A DNA stretch of 5,333 bases from an uncultured Flavobacteriales bacterium (lineage in GTDB: Bacteria; Bacteroidota; Bacteroidia; Flavobacteriales_D; Sanyastnellaceae), in NCBI GenBank assembly GCA_913057815.1, contig CAJXOV010000200.1, positions 1-5,333 of the forward strand. Reading direction: 5' to 3'. This document shows positions 1-5,333 of this stretch, piece by piece (the stretch's first letter is position 1; the number at the start of each line of letters is the position of its first letter). A program made the translations under genes and the position numbers. The notes under the pieces were generated by a model, which saw only the letters and a program-made list of their open reading frames with translations, had not been told where the DNA came from and searched no databases.

Positions 1-28
1 GGCAGCGTCAGATGTGTATAAGAGACAG
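1..28. other. Nextera (Tn5) read-1 adapter left in the contig
   Basis: These 28 bases match the 3' part of the Illumina Nextera read-1 adapter. They end with the 19-base Tn5 mosaic end (10-28, AGATGTGTATAAGAGACAG), preceded by GGCAGCGTC from the i5-side primer site. Genomic sequence starts at 29. The bases are technical and not part of the organism. Read on the minus strand they add the false residues LSLIHI and a stop to the gene that runs off this end. Confidence 0.98.
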
Positions 29-1045
29 GTTAATTTCTGAAACATCTGTTTTTTTATTGTCAAAAAAGCCTTGTTGTTCCATCCATTTATCACTGTATAC
101 TTTACTCATATAACGGGAGCCATGATCAGGAAAAACGACTACGACAACACTGTCTTTATCAAAAACCTCTTCCTTATTAAGTATTTTTAAACCTTCGATG
201 GTAGCTCCACTTGTATACCCAACAAATAATCCTTCATTACTAGCAATTTCTCTTGCAGCATGAGCACTTCCTTCATCAGTTACTTTTACAAAACGATCAA
301 TCTGATCAAAATCTGTTGCAGATGGAATTAAGTTTTTACCCAATCCTTCAATTCGATAAGGGTATATTTCACCTTTGTCAAATTCTTTGGTTTCATGGTA
401 TTTTTTTAGCACTGAACCGTATGCATCAATACCAATAATAGTTACCTCACTACTTTGTTCTTTTAAATAACGAGCGATTCCAGAAATAGTTCCTCCTGTA
501 CCTACTCCTGAAACAAAATGCGTGATTTTTCCATCAGTTTGATCCCAAATCTCTGGTCCTGTTGAAAGGTAATGTGCCTTTCTGTTGGATAGATTATCAT
601 ACTGAAAAGGATAAAAAGAATTAGGAATTTCATTCGCTAGTTTAGTAGCTACGCTATAATAACTCTCAGGATGCTCTGGGCCTACATTCGTAGGACAAAC
701 TCTAACCTCTGCTCCCATAGCTTTCAGAATATCCATTTTCTCCTTACTCTGCTTATCACTTAGAGTACAAATCAACTTATATCCCTTCACACATGCTGCC
801 AGCGCCAATCCCATTCCCGTATTACCAGAAGTACATTCAATAATTGTCCCTCCTGGTTTTATTTTGCCTTCTTTTTCGGCATCTTCTAACATCTGTAAAG
901 CCATTCTGTCTTTAGTAGAATGTCCAGGGTTAAAATATTCTACCTTGGCCCAAACTTCTCCGGGAATATCTTTAGCTATATTATTCAACCTAACCATTGG
1001 AGTATCTCCTATGGTTCCTAAAATGTTATCGTATACACGTTTCAT
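29..1045 (-). CDS. PLP-dependent cystathionine beta-synthase / cysteine synthase family enzyme, 3' end missing
   Basis: This is a fold-type II PLP enzyme that makes cystathionine from serine (or an activated serine) and homocysteine, or cysteine from O-acetylserine and sulfide; it acts in the cytoplasm. Visible motifs, numbered from the chosen start, are the PLP lysine K45 in GHSTKDR, SGNTG at 73-77, the phosphate loop GTGGT at 182-186, EGLG at 233-236, YTSGAT at 277-282 and PDHGSRYMSK at 306-315, followed by SDKWM. The SDKWM stretch and the PTNV/PESYY region resemble cystathionine beta-synthase more than CysK, but substrate cannot be settled from sequence. The start is the ATG at 1045. A longer TTG start at 1090 would add 15 residues that lie over the promoter. 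339 genomic residues remain and the catalytic domain is essentially complete. Whether a C-terminal pair of regulatory CBS domains follows is unknown, because the contig ends at 29 and the apparent last six residues are adapter. It lies 71 bp downstream of the permease gene on the same strand. Confidence 0.93.
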
Positions 1046-1067
1046 ATTTCTATCTTTTAAAGCGGTG

Positions 1068-1075
1068 CAAAAATA
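1068..1075 (-). promoter_or_regulatory. Bacteroidota-type -7 promoter element for the PLP enzyme gene
   Basis: On the minus strand this reads TATTTTTG, a full match to the Bacteroidota -7 consensus TAnnTTTG, followed by CACCGC. Transcription should begin a few bases after the TTTG, giving a leader of roughly 17 nt before the ATG at 1045. No convincing -33 TTG stands at the usual spacing: the nearest candidates leave about 12 or 24 nt. The leader has no Shine-Dalgarno sequence and is A-rich just before the start, as usual in this phylum. The element supports the 1045 start and separate transcription from the permease gene. Confidence 0.6.
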
Positions 1076-1090
1076 CTCTTTTACTATCAA

Positions 1091-1120
1091 CTAAGAATCC
1101 AAGACATTCTTAATCCTTAG
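1091..1120 (-). terminator. Candidate terminator or 3' hairpin overlapping the permease stop codon
   Basis: In the minus-strand RNA the arms CUAAGGAUUAAGA and UCUUGGAUUCUUAG pair over 13 positions (11 Watson-Crick, 2 G-U) with one bulged G and a 3-nt AUG loop. On the plus strand both G-U pairs become A-C mismatches, so the fold favours transcription from the minus strand, the permease mRNA. The permease stop (1117-1119) lies inside the 5' arm. No U-run follows, so it is not a classical intrinsic terminator; it could instead be an mRNA-stabilising 3' end. The downstream -7 element starts 15 bp further on. Confidence 0.4.
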
Positions 1121-2631
1121 TCAAACTTTATAGCTTTTACAGGATCAATTCTGGAGACATATAGAACTGGAAGAATCATGAAAAGAAGACAAATAACCAA
1201 TGTGATTAAATTAATTTGGAAGACATAAGTCCAGTTCAAATCTATAGGCACACTATCCAAAATATACTTTTCAGCATCAAGTTTTATTATGCCGAATTTA
1301 TCCTGAAGTAAACAAAACCCTATCCCCAGAATGTTTCCTACCACCAATCCTATTACCAGAATTCGTGTGGCTAGAACTATAAACAACCCACTTAACTTAG
1401 AGGTGGTAGCTCCGAAGGCCTTAAACATTCCTATCAAATTTGTCTTCTCTATAATTATTATAAGAATGGCACTGGCTATGTTTATAATAGCTACAAATAT
1501 CATCAGAACTACTATAATAATCACATTAATATCTAATGTGCTTAGCCAACTAAAAATTTCTGGAAATCTAGACAAGATAGTATCACTCCTATAATAATAC
1601 GGTAAAGAATATGTGAGCTCATCATCGGCATTTAAAATAGAATCATAATCTTTTAGTAACACCTCATAACCTCCACAGTATTCCATGTGAGTTCCTCCTG
1701 TGCTGACTATAACTGGAGAAAACAGACTAGCTTCCTCTGCATTATGAATAAAACTAACTCGGCATGTATCAGGTAAAGTTTCAAACCGATCTCGAACGAT
1801 TAGTTCAATTCTACTTGTATCTGAATAACTCATAAAATGTGGGCCTGATCCTCTCCAATTCGATTTGTCCCAGTCATACTTCAAAAGTCCTTCTCCTCCA
1901 AAACCATACCCTTCTACTTTCCATCTAGAATGTTCATCGTCAGGAGTAACCTGTACTTGAGCCTCTATCCCCCATTGACTAATCTTAGCCATAATTTCTA
2001 ATGGAACAAACACAAACTGTTCGTCAAACTCAACAAAGCCTGAATTGTAAATTCCTTTTACTTTAAATGCCCGAGGTTTAATATCCTCTTGGTTTTGGAC
2101 AAAGTATACAGTAAGTCTCTCTCCTACTTTTATCTGTAGTCTTTTGGCTATCGTTTCAGACAGTACCATTTGGTTCTGATTTTCATTAGAATCCAATTCT
2201 AAAGTATTTCCTGCCACCAATTTATCCTGGAAAAAACTCCAATCAAAGTCTGAAGAAACTCCTTTTATAATGGCTCCTTCTAAATCTTTTTTAGTTTCTA
2301 AAATCCCTGGTTTGATAGCGAACTTCTGGATATGTTTAACAGACTTAATCTTTCTAATTTCACTGACCAAAGAATCATTGGTAAGCATTGGAATTGACTC
2401 TTTGCTTTGGGCACCCGAATTTTGAGTTATCTGAACATGAGAGCCGAAACCTACTACCTTATCTCTTACTTCATTCTGAAACCCAATTACGATGGCAATG
2501 GAAATCAACATCACAGCTATACCTAAAGCCACTGCTCCTGTAGCTATATGGACTATTGGTCGAGAGAAGCCTTTTTTAAAGCCTTTTCCCGAGCTTATTT
2601 TTTTCGCTATGTGCCAGTAAAAATTTCTCAT
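1117..2631 (-). CDS. LolC/LolE-type (FtsX/MacB fold) ABC transporter permease with enlarged periplasmic domain
   Basis: This is an inner-membrane permease subunit of the lipoprotein-releasing (LolCDE-like) ABC transporter family, which passes lipoproteins from the inner membrane to a carrier. It has 504 residues from the ATG at 2631. Layout: a short cytoplasmic N-terminus, TM1 at about 28-52, a large periplasmic domain at about 53-367, then TM2 (368-394), TM3 (416-441) and TM4 (469-493). The coupling segment EKTNLIGMFKAFGATTSK sits after TM2, and the C-terminal SRIDPVKAIKFD is typical of the family. Family members are usually about 400-415 residues. The excess lies between MAKISQW (about 220) and GGYEVLLKDYD (about 320), two blocks that I recall as nearly adjacent in Bacteroidota relatives. 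Upstream in-frame codons would add 11 residues (start at 2664) but would overlap the promoter-like element at 2644-2651. The ATPase partner (LolD type) is not in the window. The lipoprotein-release role is inferred from family; other FtsX-fold permeases act in drug or peptide export. Confidence 0.9.
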   Translation of the reverse strand: MRNFYWHIAKKISSGKGFKKGFSRPIVHIATGAVALGIAVMLISIAIVIGFQNEVRDKVVGFGSHVQITQNSGAQSKESIPMLTNDSLVSEIRKIKSVKHIQKFAIKPGILETKKDLEGAIIKGVSSDFDWSFFQDKLVAGNTLELDSNENQNQMVLSETIAKRLQIKVGERLTVYFVQNQEDIKPRAFKVKGIYNSGFVEFDEQFVFVPLEIMAKISQWGIEAQVQVTPDDEHSRWKVEGYGFGGEGLLKYDWDKSNWRGSGPHFMSYSDTSRIELIVRDRFETLPDTCRVSFIHNAEEASLFSPVIVSTGGTHMEYCGGYEVLLKDYDSILNADDELTYSLPYYYRSDTILSRFPEIFSWLSTLDINVIIIVVLMIFVAIINIASAILIIIIEKTNLIGMFKAFGATTSKLSGLFIVLATRILVIGLVVGNILGIGFCLLQDKFGIIKLDAEKYILDSVPIDLNWTYVFQINLITLVICLLFMILPVLYVSRIDPVKAIKFD

Positions 2632-2643
2632 AAAATCGAGCTG

Positions 2644-2651
2644 CGAAAATA
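2644..2651 (-). promoter_or_regulatory. Possible -7 promoter element for the permease gene
   Basis: The minus strand reads TATTTTCG followed by CAGC, one mismatch from TAnnTTTG and similar in context to the element before the PLP enzyme gene (TATTTTTGCACCGC). It would give a leader of only about 7-13 nt before the ATG at 2631. No -33 TTG at good spacing was found. It is the best candidate in the spacer on this strand and argues for the 2631 start. Confidence 0.35.
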
Positions 2652-2742
2652 AGACAAGTGGCACTAGAATGAACTCCTACGATCAATTAGAATTTTAAAT
2701 AAAAGCCCAATTATTAATCCCAAACACCATTAATAACATCCT

Positions 2743-2764
2743 ACTATTAATAGAGAATAATAGT
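2743..2764. repeat. AT-rich inverted repeat in the divergent spacer
   Basis: ACTATTA (2743-2749) and TAATAGT (2758-2764) form a 7-bp inverted repeat with an 8-nt gap. Inside it CTATTAATAG (2744-2753) is a perfect 10-bp palindrome. The core ATTAAT also occurs at 2713-2718 and 2729-2734, giving three copies at 16-17 bp steps between the divergent permease and namZ genes. It could be an operator or just AT-rich spacer; chance is a fair explanation at this base composition. Nothing else was recognised in 2652-2790. Confidence 0.25.
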
Positions 2765-2791
2765 GAGAGTATATGTTACAGATTGTTTCTT

Positions 2792-2799
2792 GAAATTTG
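2792..2799 (+). promoter_or_regulatory. Weak -7 promoter candidate for namZ
   Basis: GAAATTTG differs from TAnnTTTG at one position. Transcription from it would begin near 2805 and give a leader of about 30 nt before the ATG at 2836. No TTG is visible at a proper -33 distance. It is the closest match upstream of the gene on this strand and is listed only as a candidate. It also overlaps the TTG codon at 2797 that would be the alternative longer start. Confidence 0.3.
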
Positions 2800-2835
2800 A
2801 GCAATCGTGACACGGTTCTTGTTAATTCAAATATC

Positions 2836-4062
2836 ATGAAGTACATTTTTTATTCGCTTGCCATTTTTATCCTTTCATGCTCTTTTCAGACTGAAGAATC
2901 TAATTCTGAAGTATCAAATGAAGAGGTGCACAAAGAGCAGCCTTGCTTAACAGAATTACCATCAGACTTTCAAACTGGTGCGGAGCAAATAGAAAAAGTG
3001 CTTCTTTCGCTCAAAGGGAAATCAGTAGGAATAGTAGGTAACCCATCTTCCCAAGTAAATGGAAAACATTTGGTAGATGTGTTTATGGAAAATGAAGTAG
3101 CGTTGCAACGCATATTCTGCCCCGAACATGGATTCAGGGGTGAAGGTGCTGCAGGAGCTTCAATTGTAGATTCCATTGACGAAAAGACAGGATTACCTAT
3201 AGTATCTCTTTATGGTAAAAACAAAAAGCCGAGTCCAGATCTTTTAAATGATATTGACATTTTAGTTTTCGACATTCAAGATGTTGGAGCTAGATTTTAC
3301 ACTTATATCTCCACTCTTCACTATATAATGGAGGCCGCAGCTGAGACTAATACAAAAGTTTTAATCCTAGATAGGCCAAATCCAAATGGACATGTTGTGG
3401 ATGGTCCAATTTTGAATCCCGAATTCAAGTCATTTATCGGAATGCATCCGATTCCTGTTTGTCATGGAATGACTATAGCCGAATATGGTCAAATGATTAA
3501 TGGTGAAGGATGGTTAACCGATGGAATCAAATGTGATCTTTCGGTAATTCCATGTCTCAATTACATTCGTAATTCTAAATATGAACTTCCAATAAAACCA
3601 AGTCCAAATCTGCCAAGCTATAAAAGTATATTGCTTTATCCTTCTCTTTGTTTTTTCGAAGGGACATCCGTAAGTGCTGGCAGAGGAACTGATACTCCTT
3701 TTGAGTGGTATGGTCATCCAAAAATTGAAGGAAATGGAAAAACATTTACACCATCTTCAAGAAAAGAATCACCAAAGCCTAAACTCGAGTCTATGACATG
3801 TCAAGCACATTCATTTGACGAAGATGCTCTTCTAGAAATTTCATGTTCCTCAAAACTAAATATTACTGAACTGCTATCTACCTACGCACTTTTAAAAGAA
3901 GACTTCTTTAGCAGACCCGATTTTTTCGATTTATTAGCAGGCTCAGATCAATTTAGAAAACAAATATTAGCCGGAATAAGCGAAGAAGAAATACGAGAAT
4001 CATGGGAAGTTGGGTTGACCCAATTTAAAAAGATCCGATCCAAACACCTTCTTTATCCTTAA
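2836..4062 (+). CDS. namZ: Exo-beta-N-acetylmuramidase NamZ family lipoprotein (DUF1343, GH171)
   Basis: NamZ enzymes remove terminal N-acetylmuramic acid from the non-reducing end of peptidoglycan fragments, feeding cell-wall recycling or MurNAc salvage. The 408-residue product is full length for the family. Residues 1-14 are a short lipoprotein signal with ILSC at 12-15 (lipidated C15), followed by an acidic, low-complexity tether to about 35. Family blocks follow in order: PEHGFRG at 96-102 (E97/H98 are likely active-site residues), FDIQDVGARFYTY at 145-157, LDRPNPNG at 178-185, CHGMT at 209-213, PSPNLPS at 255-261, FEGTSVSAGRGTDTPFEW at 274-291 and the C-terminal SWEVGLTQFKKIRSKHLLYP. The ATG at 2836 is chosen because it places the signal peptide at the N-terminus; a TTG at 2797 would put 13 polar residues before it. 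It is divergent from the permease gene and 35 bp upstream of another lipoprotein gene, probably in one transcript. The reaction is known for family members; substrate here is inferred. Placement on the outer membrane, inner leaflet or cell surface, cannot be told with certainty. Confidence 0.92.
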   Translation: MKYIFYSLAIFILSCSFQTEESNSEVSNEEVHKEQPCLTELPSDFQTGAEQIEKVLLSLKGKSVGIVGNPSSQVNGKHLVDVFMENEVALQRIFCPEHGFRGEGAAGASIVDSIDEKTGLPIVSLYGKNKKPSPDLLNDIDILVFDIQDVGARFYTYISTLHYIMEAAAETNTKVLILDRPNPNGHVVDGPILNPEFKSFIGMHPIPVCHGMTIAEYGQMINGEGWLTDGIKCDLSVIPCLNYIRNSKYELPIKPSPNLPSYKSILLYPSLCFFEGTSVSAGRGTDTPFEWYGHPKIEGNGKTFTPSSRKESPKPKLESMTCQAHSFDEDALLEISCSSKLNITELLSTYALLKEDFFSRPDFFDLLAGSDQFRKQILAGISEEEIRESWEVGLTQFKKIRSKHLLYP

Positions 4063-4097
4063 AATTCGGTAATTTCACAGTCTTTAAATAAAGCTTT

Positions 4098-4673
4098 ATG
4101 TGTAAGAAAACATTTATTCTTTTATCCCTTGTAGTGCTGCTTATAGCTTCTTGTAAAAAAGAAGTGACTCGTGAAGATTTGACTTATAAATGTGAATGTG
4201 GAGACTATACTCTAGATGGAACTAATCATTTGCTTACTGATGCTCATTGGGTTACTTTATCAACTGACACTGATGATTTTGGTTTTGAAATCATCACAGG
4301 TAAGGATTATTACACTACCGCCAAAATCGATTTGGAGGATGAGACAGAGGCACACCATTTAAACGTAAGAATTACTATTCCTATTCTTACAGAAGGTGTT
4401 ACAATAGGTTTAGATCAAACACGTTTCTTCGAAGCTCATCCTGACTCTAATAGTGTAGACATTTTTATTGAAGAAATTAACTTCAATACTTTGACTACAT
4501 CTTTACAATACATTGTTACTGCAGGAGCGTTTGAATTTTTAGAAGATGCTCAATCTGGAACTGACAATATTGAATTTCAATTAGAGGTTGCTCCATCTTT
4601 AGATGGGTTTACACCGATTGGATTTCCGATTCCATTTACGGGTTCTTTATCAGCCGATAAGGAAGAAATTTAA
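4098..4673 (+). CDS. Small lipoprotein of unknown function
   Basis: I do not recognise this 191-residue protein. Residues 1-18 are a clear type II signal peptide: KK at 3-4, a hydrophobic stretch at 5-17, and the lipobox IASC with lipidated C19, followed by KKE. A CECG motif at 32-35 is the only other cysteine pair in the mature protein and could bind metal or form a disulfide. The rest is rich in alternating hydrophobic, Thr and acidic residues (for example the stretches around 74-80, 88-97, 119-127 and 156-164), suggesting a single secreted beta-sandwich domain. The pI is probably acidic. No repeats or catalytic motifs are seen. No promoter-like -7 element lies in the 35 bp after namZ, so co-transcription with namZ is likely, hinting at an envelope role. 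Its stop codon overlaps that of the convergent frame at 4670. The gene itself is secure; the function is unknown. Confidence 0.85.
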   Translation: MCKKTFILLSLVVLLIASCKKEVTREDLTYKCECGDYTLDGTNHLLTDAHWVTLSTDTDDFGFEIITGKDYYTTAKIDLEDETEAHHLNVRITIPILTEGVTIGLDQTRFFEAHPDSNSVDIFIEEINFNTLTTSLQYIVTAGAFEFLEDAQSGTDNIEFQLEVAPSLDGFTPIGFPIPFTGSLSADKEEI

Positions 4674-5170
4674 TCTCGAAGACCACTTTGTTCTTTTAAA
4701 TAAGAATAAAGAAAAGTTAATTGAGAATCTATGTTCTTTTGAACATCCGATTTTTCCATAGCTATTTTTATATCTGGAATTATTCCAGATGCTGCTGAAC
4801 AATCATCATTTTTAAGAATGTACTTAACTCTAGGCACTCTTATAACTAAACCTGTATTGGGTAGTTCAACATGAACAAAATATCCAGCGTAGTTTACTTT
4901 TCCACTTCCCCTTGTTTCCGTTCCTATTAAAGTTGTTTTAGGGTAATTCTGTTTTAAAATAGCCGCTGCATCGCTAGCACAACTAAAAGTGGAACCATCT
5001 ATCAAAATGTAAAGCTCTCCTTTAAATAGTGACTCGCTATTTCTAGAAGAATTCTTTTTCCTCTTTCTATACCCTTCTCCATAATTCTCTCTAAATACCA
5101 GGTTCTCTAACCCGAATGATTTCAGTTTTTCACGTCCTTCATTTTGAATACCATTCACCGAACTAAAGTC
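4670..5170 (-). CDS. S41-family (C-terminal processing / tail-specific type) serine peptidase, C-terminal fragment
   Basis: These 166 residues form the C-terminal half of an S41 peptidase core, an envelope or secreted protease family. Numbered along the 208 genomic residues of the whole frame, the core is KGELYILIDGSTFSCASDAA at 92-111, with S105 in TFSCAS the likely nucleophile. It is followed by LIGTETRGSGK at 123-133 (K133 is a possible general base), the strand region VELPNTGLVIRVPRVKY at 143-159 and the family's late GIIPDI block at 171-176. The N-terminal part of the peptidase, including any signal peptide or PDZ domain, is absent. Upstream of about residue 43 the frame continues into sequence that resembles a different family, so this is probably a gene broken by a contig join. 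Its TAA stop shares the TTAA at 4670-4673 with the stop of the convergent lipoprotein gene. Family assignment is good; specificity is unknown. Confidence 0.8.
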   Translation of the reverse strand, partial: DFSSVNGIQNEGREKLKSFGLENLVFRENYGEGYRKRKKNSSRNSESLFKGELYILIDGSTFSCASDAAAILKQNYPKTTLIGTETRGSGKVNYAGYFVHVELPNTGLVIRVPRVKYILKNDDCSAASGIIPDIKIAMEKSDVQKNIDSQLTFLYSYLKEQSGLRD

Positions 5171-5296
5171 TATTTTCTTTAAAATTTCTTGCTTTCTTTT
5201 GTTTATTACAATTTGCTCTATTGTAGGTTTAACGTAAGAAAGAGGAGCAATATCATTGGTTTTTAATACTGCTTCGATTTTCACCAAATATACTCC
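5171..5296 (-). CDS. Peptidyl-prolyl cis-trans isomerase (SurA/PpiC type) C-terminal fragment, in frame with the S41 fragment
   Basis: The 42 residues before the S41 part (YLVKIEAVLKTNDIAPLSY, then VKPTIEQIVINKRKQEILKK) resemble the tail of Bacteroidota SurA-like parvulin isomerases, periplasmic chaperones for outer-membrane proteins. In those proteins the APLxxVKPTIxQIIxNKRKxELIKK block is usually followed by about 20-25 more residues before the stop. Here the reading frame passes directly into peptidase sequence at about 5170, in an A-rich stretch. On the other side it meets adapter at 5297, so the piece is only 126 bp long. Either it is the end of a misjoined read or the frame is a real fusion; the first is more likely. 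The identification rests on recognition of a short conserved tail and is less certain than the other gene calls. Confidence 0.5.
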
Positions 5297-5333
5297 CTGT
5301 CTCTTATACACATCTCCGAGCCCACGAGACCTC
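5297..5333. other. Nextera (Tn5) read-2 adapter left in the contig
   Basis: The sequence starts with the reverse complement of the 19-base Tn5 mosaic end (5297-5315, CTGTCTCTTATACACATCT). It continues with CCGAGCCCACGAGAC (5316-5330), the i7-side Nextera primer site. The final CTC (5331-5333) should be the first bases of the i7 index. On the minus strand the adapter creates a false GTG start at 5311 and the false N-terminal residues MYKRQ. Confidence 0.98.

Noticed and set aside
8..28. C-terminal residues LSLIHI and a stop for the PLP enzyme.
   Set aside because: They are translated adapter. The genomic part of the gene has no stop before the contig end, so the gene is 3' truncated.
1045..1117. 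The permease and PLP enzyme as one simple operon.
   Set aside because: They are on the same strand with 71 bp between them, but a hairpin at the permease stop and a full-match -7 element before the PLP enzyme favour separate transcription, though read-through is not excluded.
253..1594. Plus-strand open frames at 253-438, 864-1094 and 1331-1594.
   Set aside because: They lie antisense to well-supported genes, have compositions expected from the opposite strand (for example Ile/Thr-rich opposite a membrane segment) and show no family motifs.
2632..2664. Start at 2664 giving a 515-residue permease.
   Set aside because: The extra 11 residues overlap a promoter-like element, and the ATG at 2631 gives the usual short N-terminus before TM1.
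2797..2835. TTG start at 2797 giving a 421-residue NamZ.
   Set aside because: It would place 13 polar residues before the lipoprotein signal peptide and overlaps the promoter candidate. The ATG at 2836 fits better.
2970..3717. Minus-strand open frames at 2970-3176 and 3514-3717.
   Set aside because: They are antisense to conserved NamZ motifs, with no recognisable protein features or start signals.
5297..5311. GTG start with N-terminal MYKRQ for the frame at 4670-5311.
   Set aside because: These five codons are adapter sequence. The true start of the gene lies outside the contig.
1..5333. A 19-bp inverted repeat at the two ends (10-28 and 5297-5315) that looks like the terminal inverted repeats of a transposon.
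   Set aside because: It is the engineered Tn5 mosaic end used in Nextera libraries and continues into primer-specific adapter sequence on both sides. No transposase gene is present.

Overview
The window is a metagenome-style contig from a member of the Bacteroidota, most likely Flavobacteriia. The evidence is low GC, TAnnTTTG-type promoter -7 elements with no Shine-Dalgarno sequences, two type II (lipoprotein) signal peptides, and protein families in the forms typical of that group. Neither end is biological. Positions 1-28 and 5297-5333 are Illumina Nextera (Tn5) adapter sequence, so the two outer genes are cut by the contig ends and their apparent protein termini are partly translated adapter.

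Layout. 29-1045 (-) is a PLP-dependent cystathionine beta-synthase/cysteine synthase family enzyme missing its 3' end. It has its own -7 promoter element, and just upstream is a hairpin overlapping the stop codon of the next gene. 1117-2631 (-) is a LolC/LolE-type FtsX-fold ABC permease with an unusual extra segment of about 95 residues in its periplasmic domain. A 204-bp AT-rich divergent spacer follows. 2836-4062 (+) is a complete exo-beta-N-acetylmuramidase of the NamZ family (DUF1343, GH171) made as a lipoprotein. 35 bp later, 4098-4673 (+) is a small lipoprotein of unknown function. It meets a minus-strand reading frame (4670-5296) tail to tail, with both TAA stops inside one TTAA. That frame looks like two unrelated gene pieces joined: the C-terminal part of an S41 peptidase (4670-5170) and the tail of a SurA/PpiC-type peptidyl-prolyl isomerase (5171-5296) directly against the adapter. 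An assembly or library chimera is the simplest reading.

Functionally, three of the genes act at the cell envelope: lipoprotein extraction or sorting (permease), peptidoglycan fragment turnover (NamZ), and a lipoprotein that would be a client of such sorting. The PLP enzyme is sulfur amino-acid metabolism and is probably transcribed separately. I see no mobile element, CRISPR array, RNA gene or recognisable defence system, and nothing that amounts to a new biological system. The points most worth a second look are the permease insertion, the chimeric frame, the strand-specific hairpin and the uncharacterised lipoprotein.
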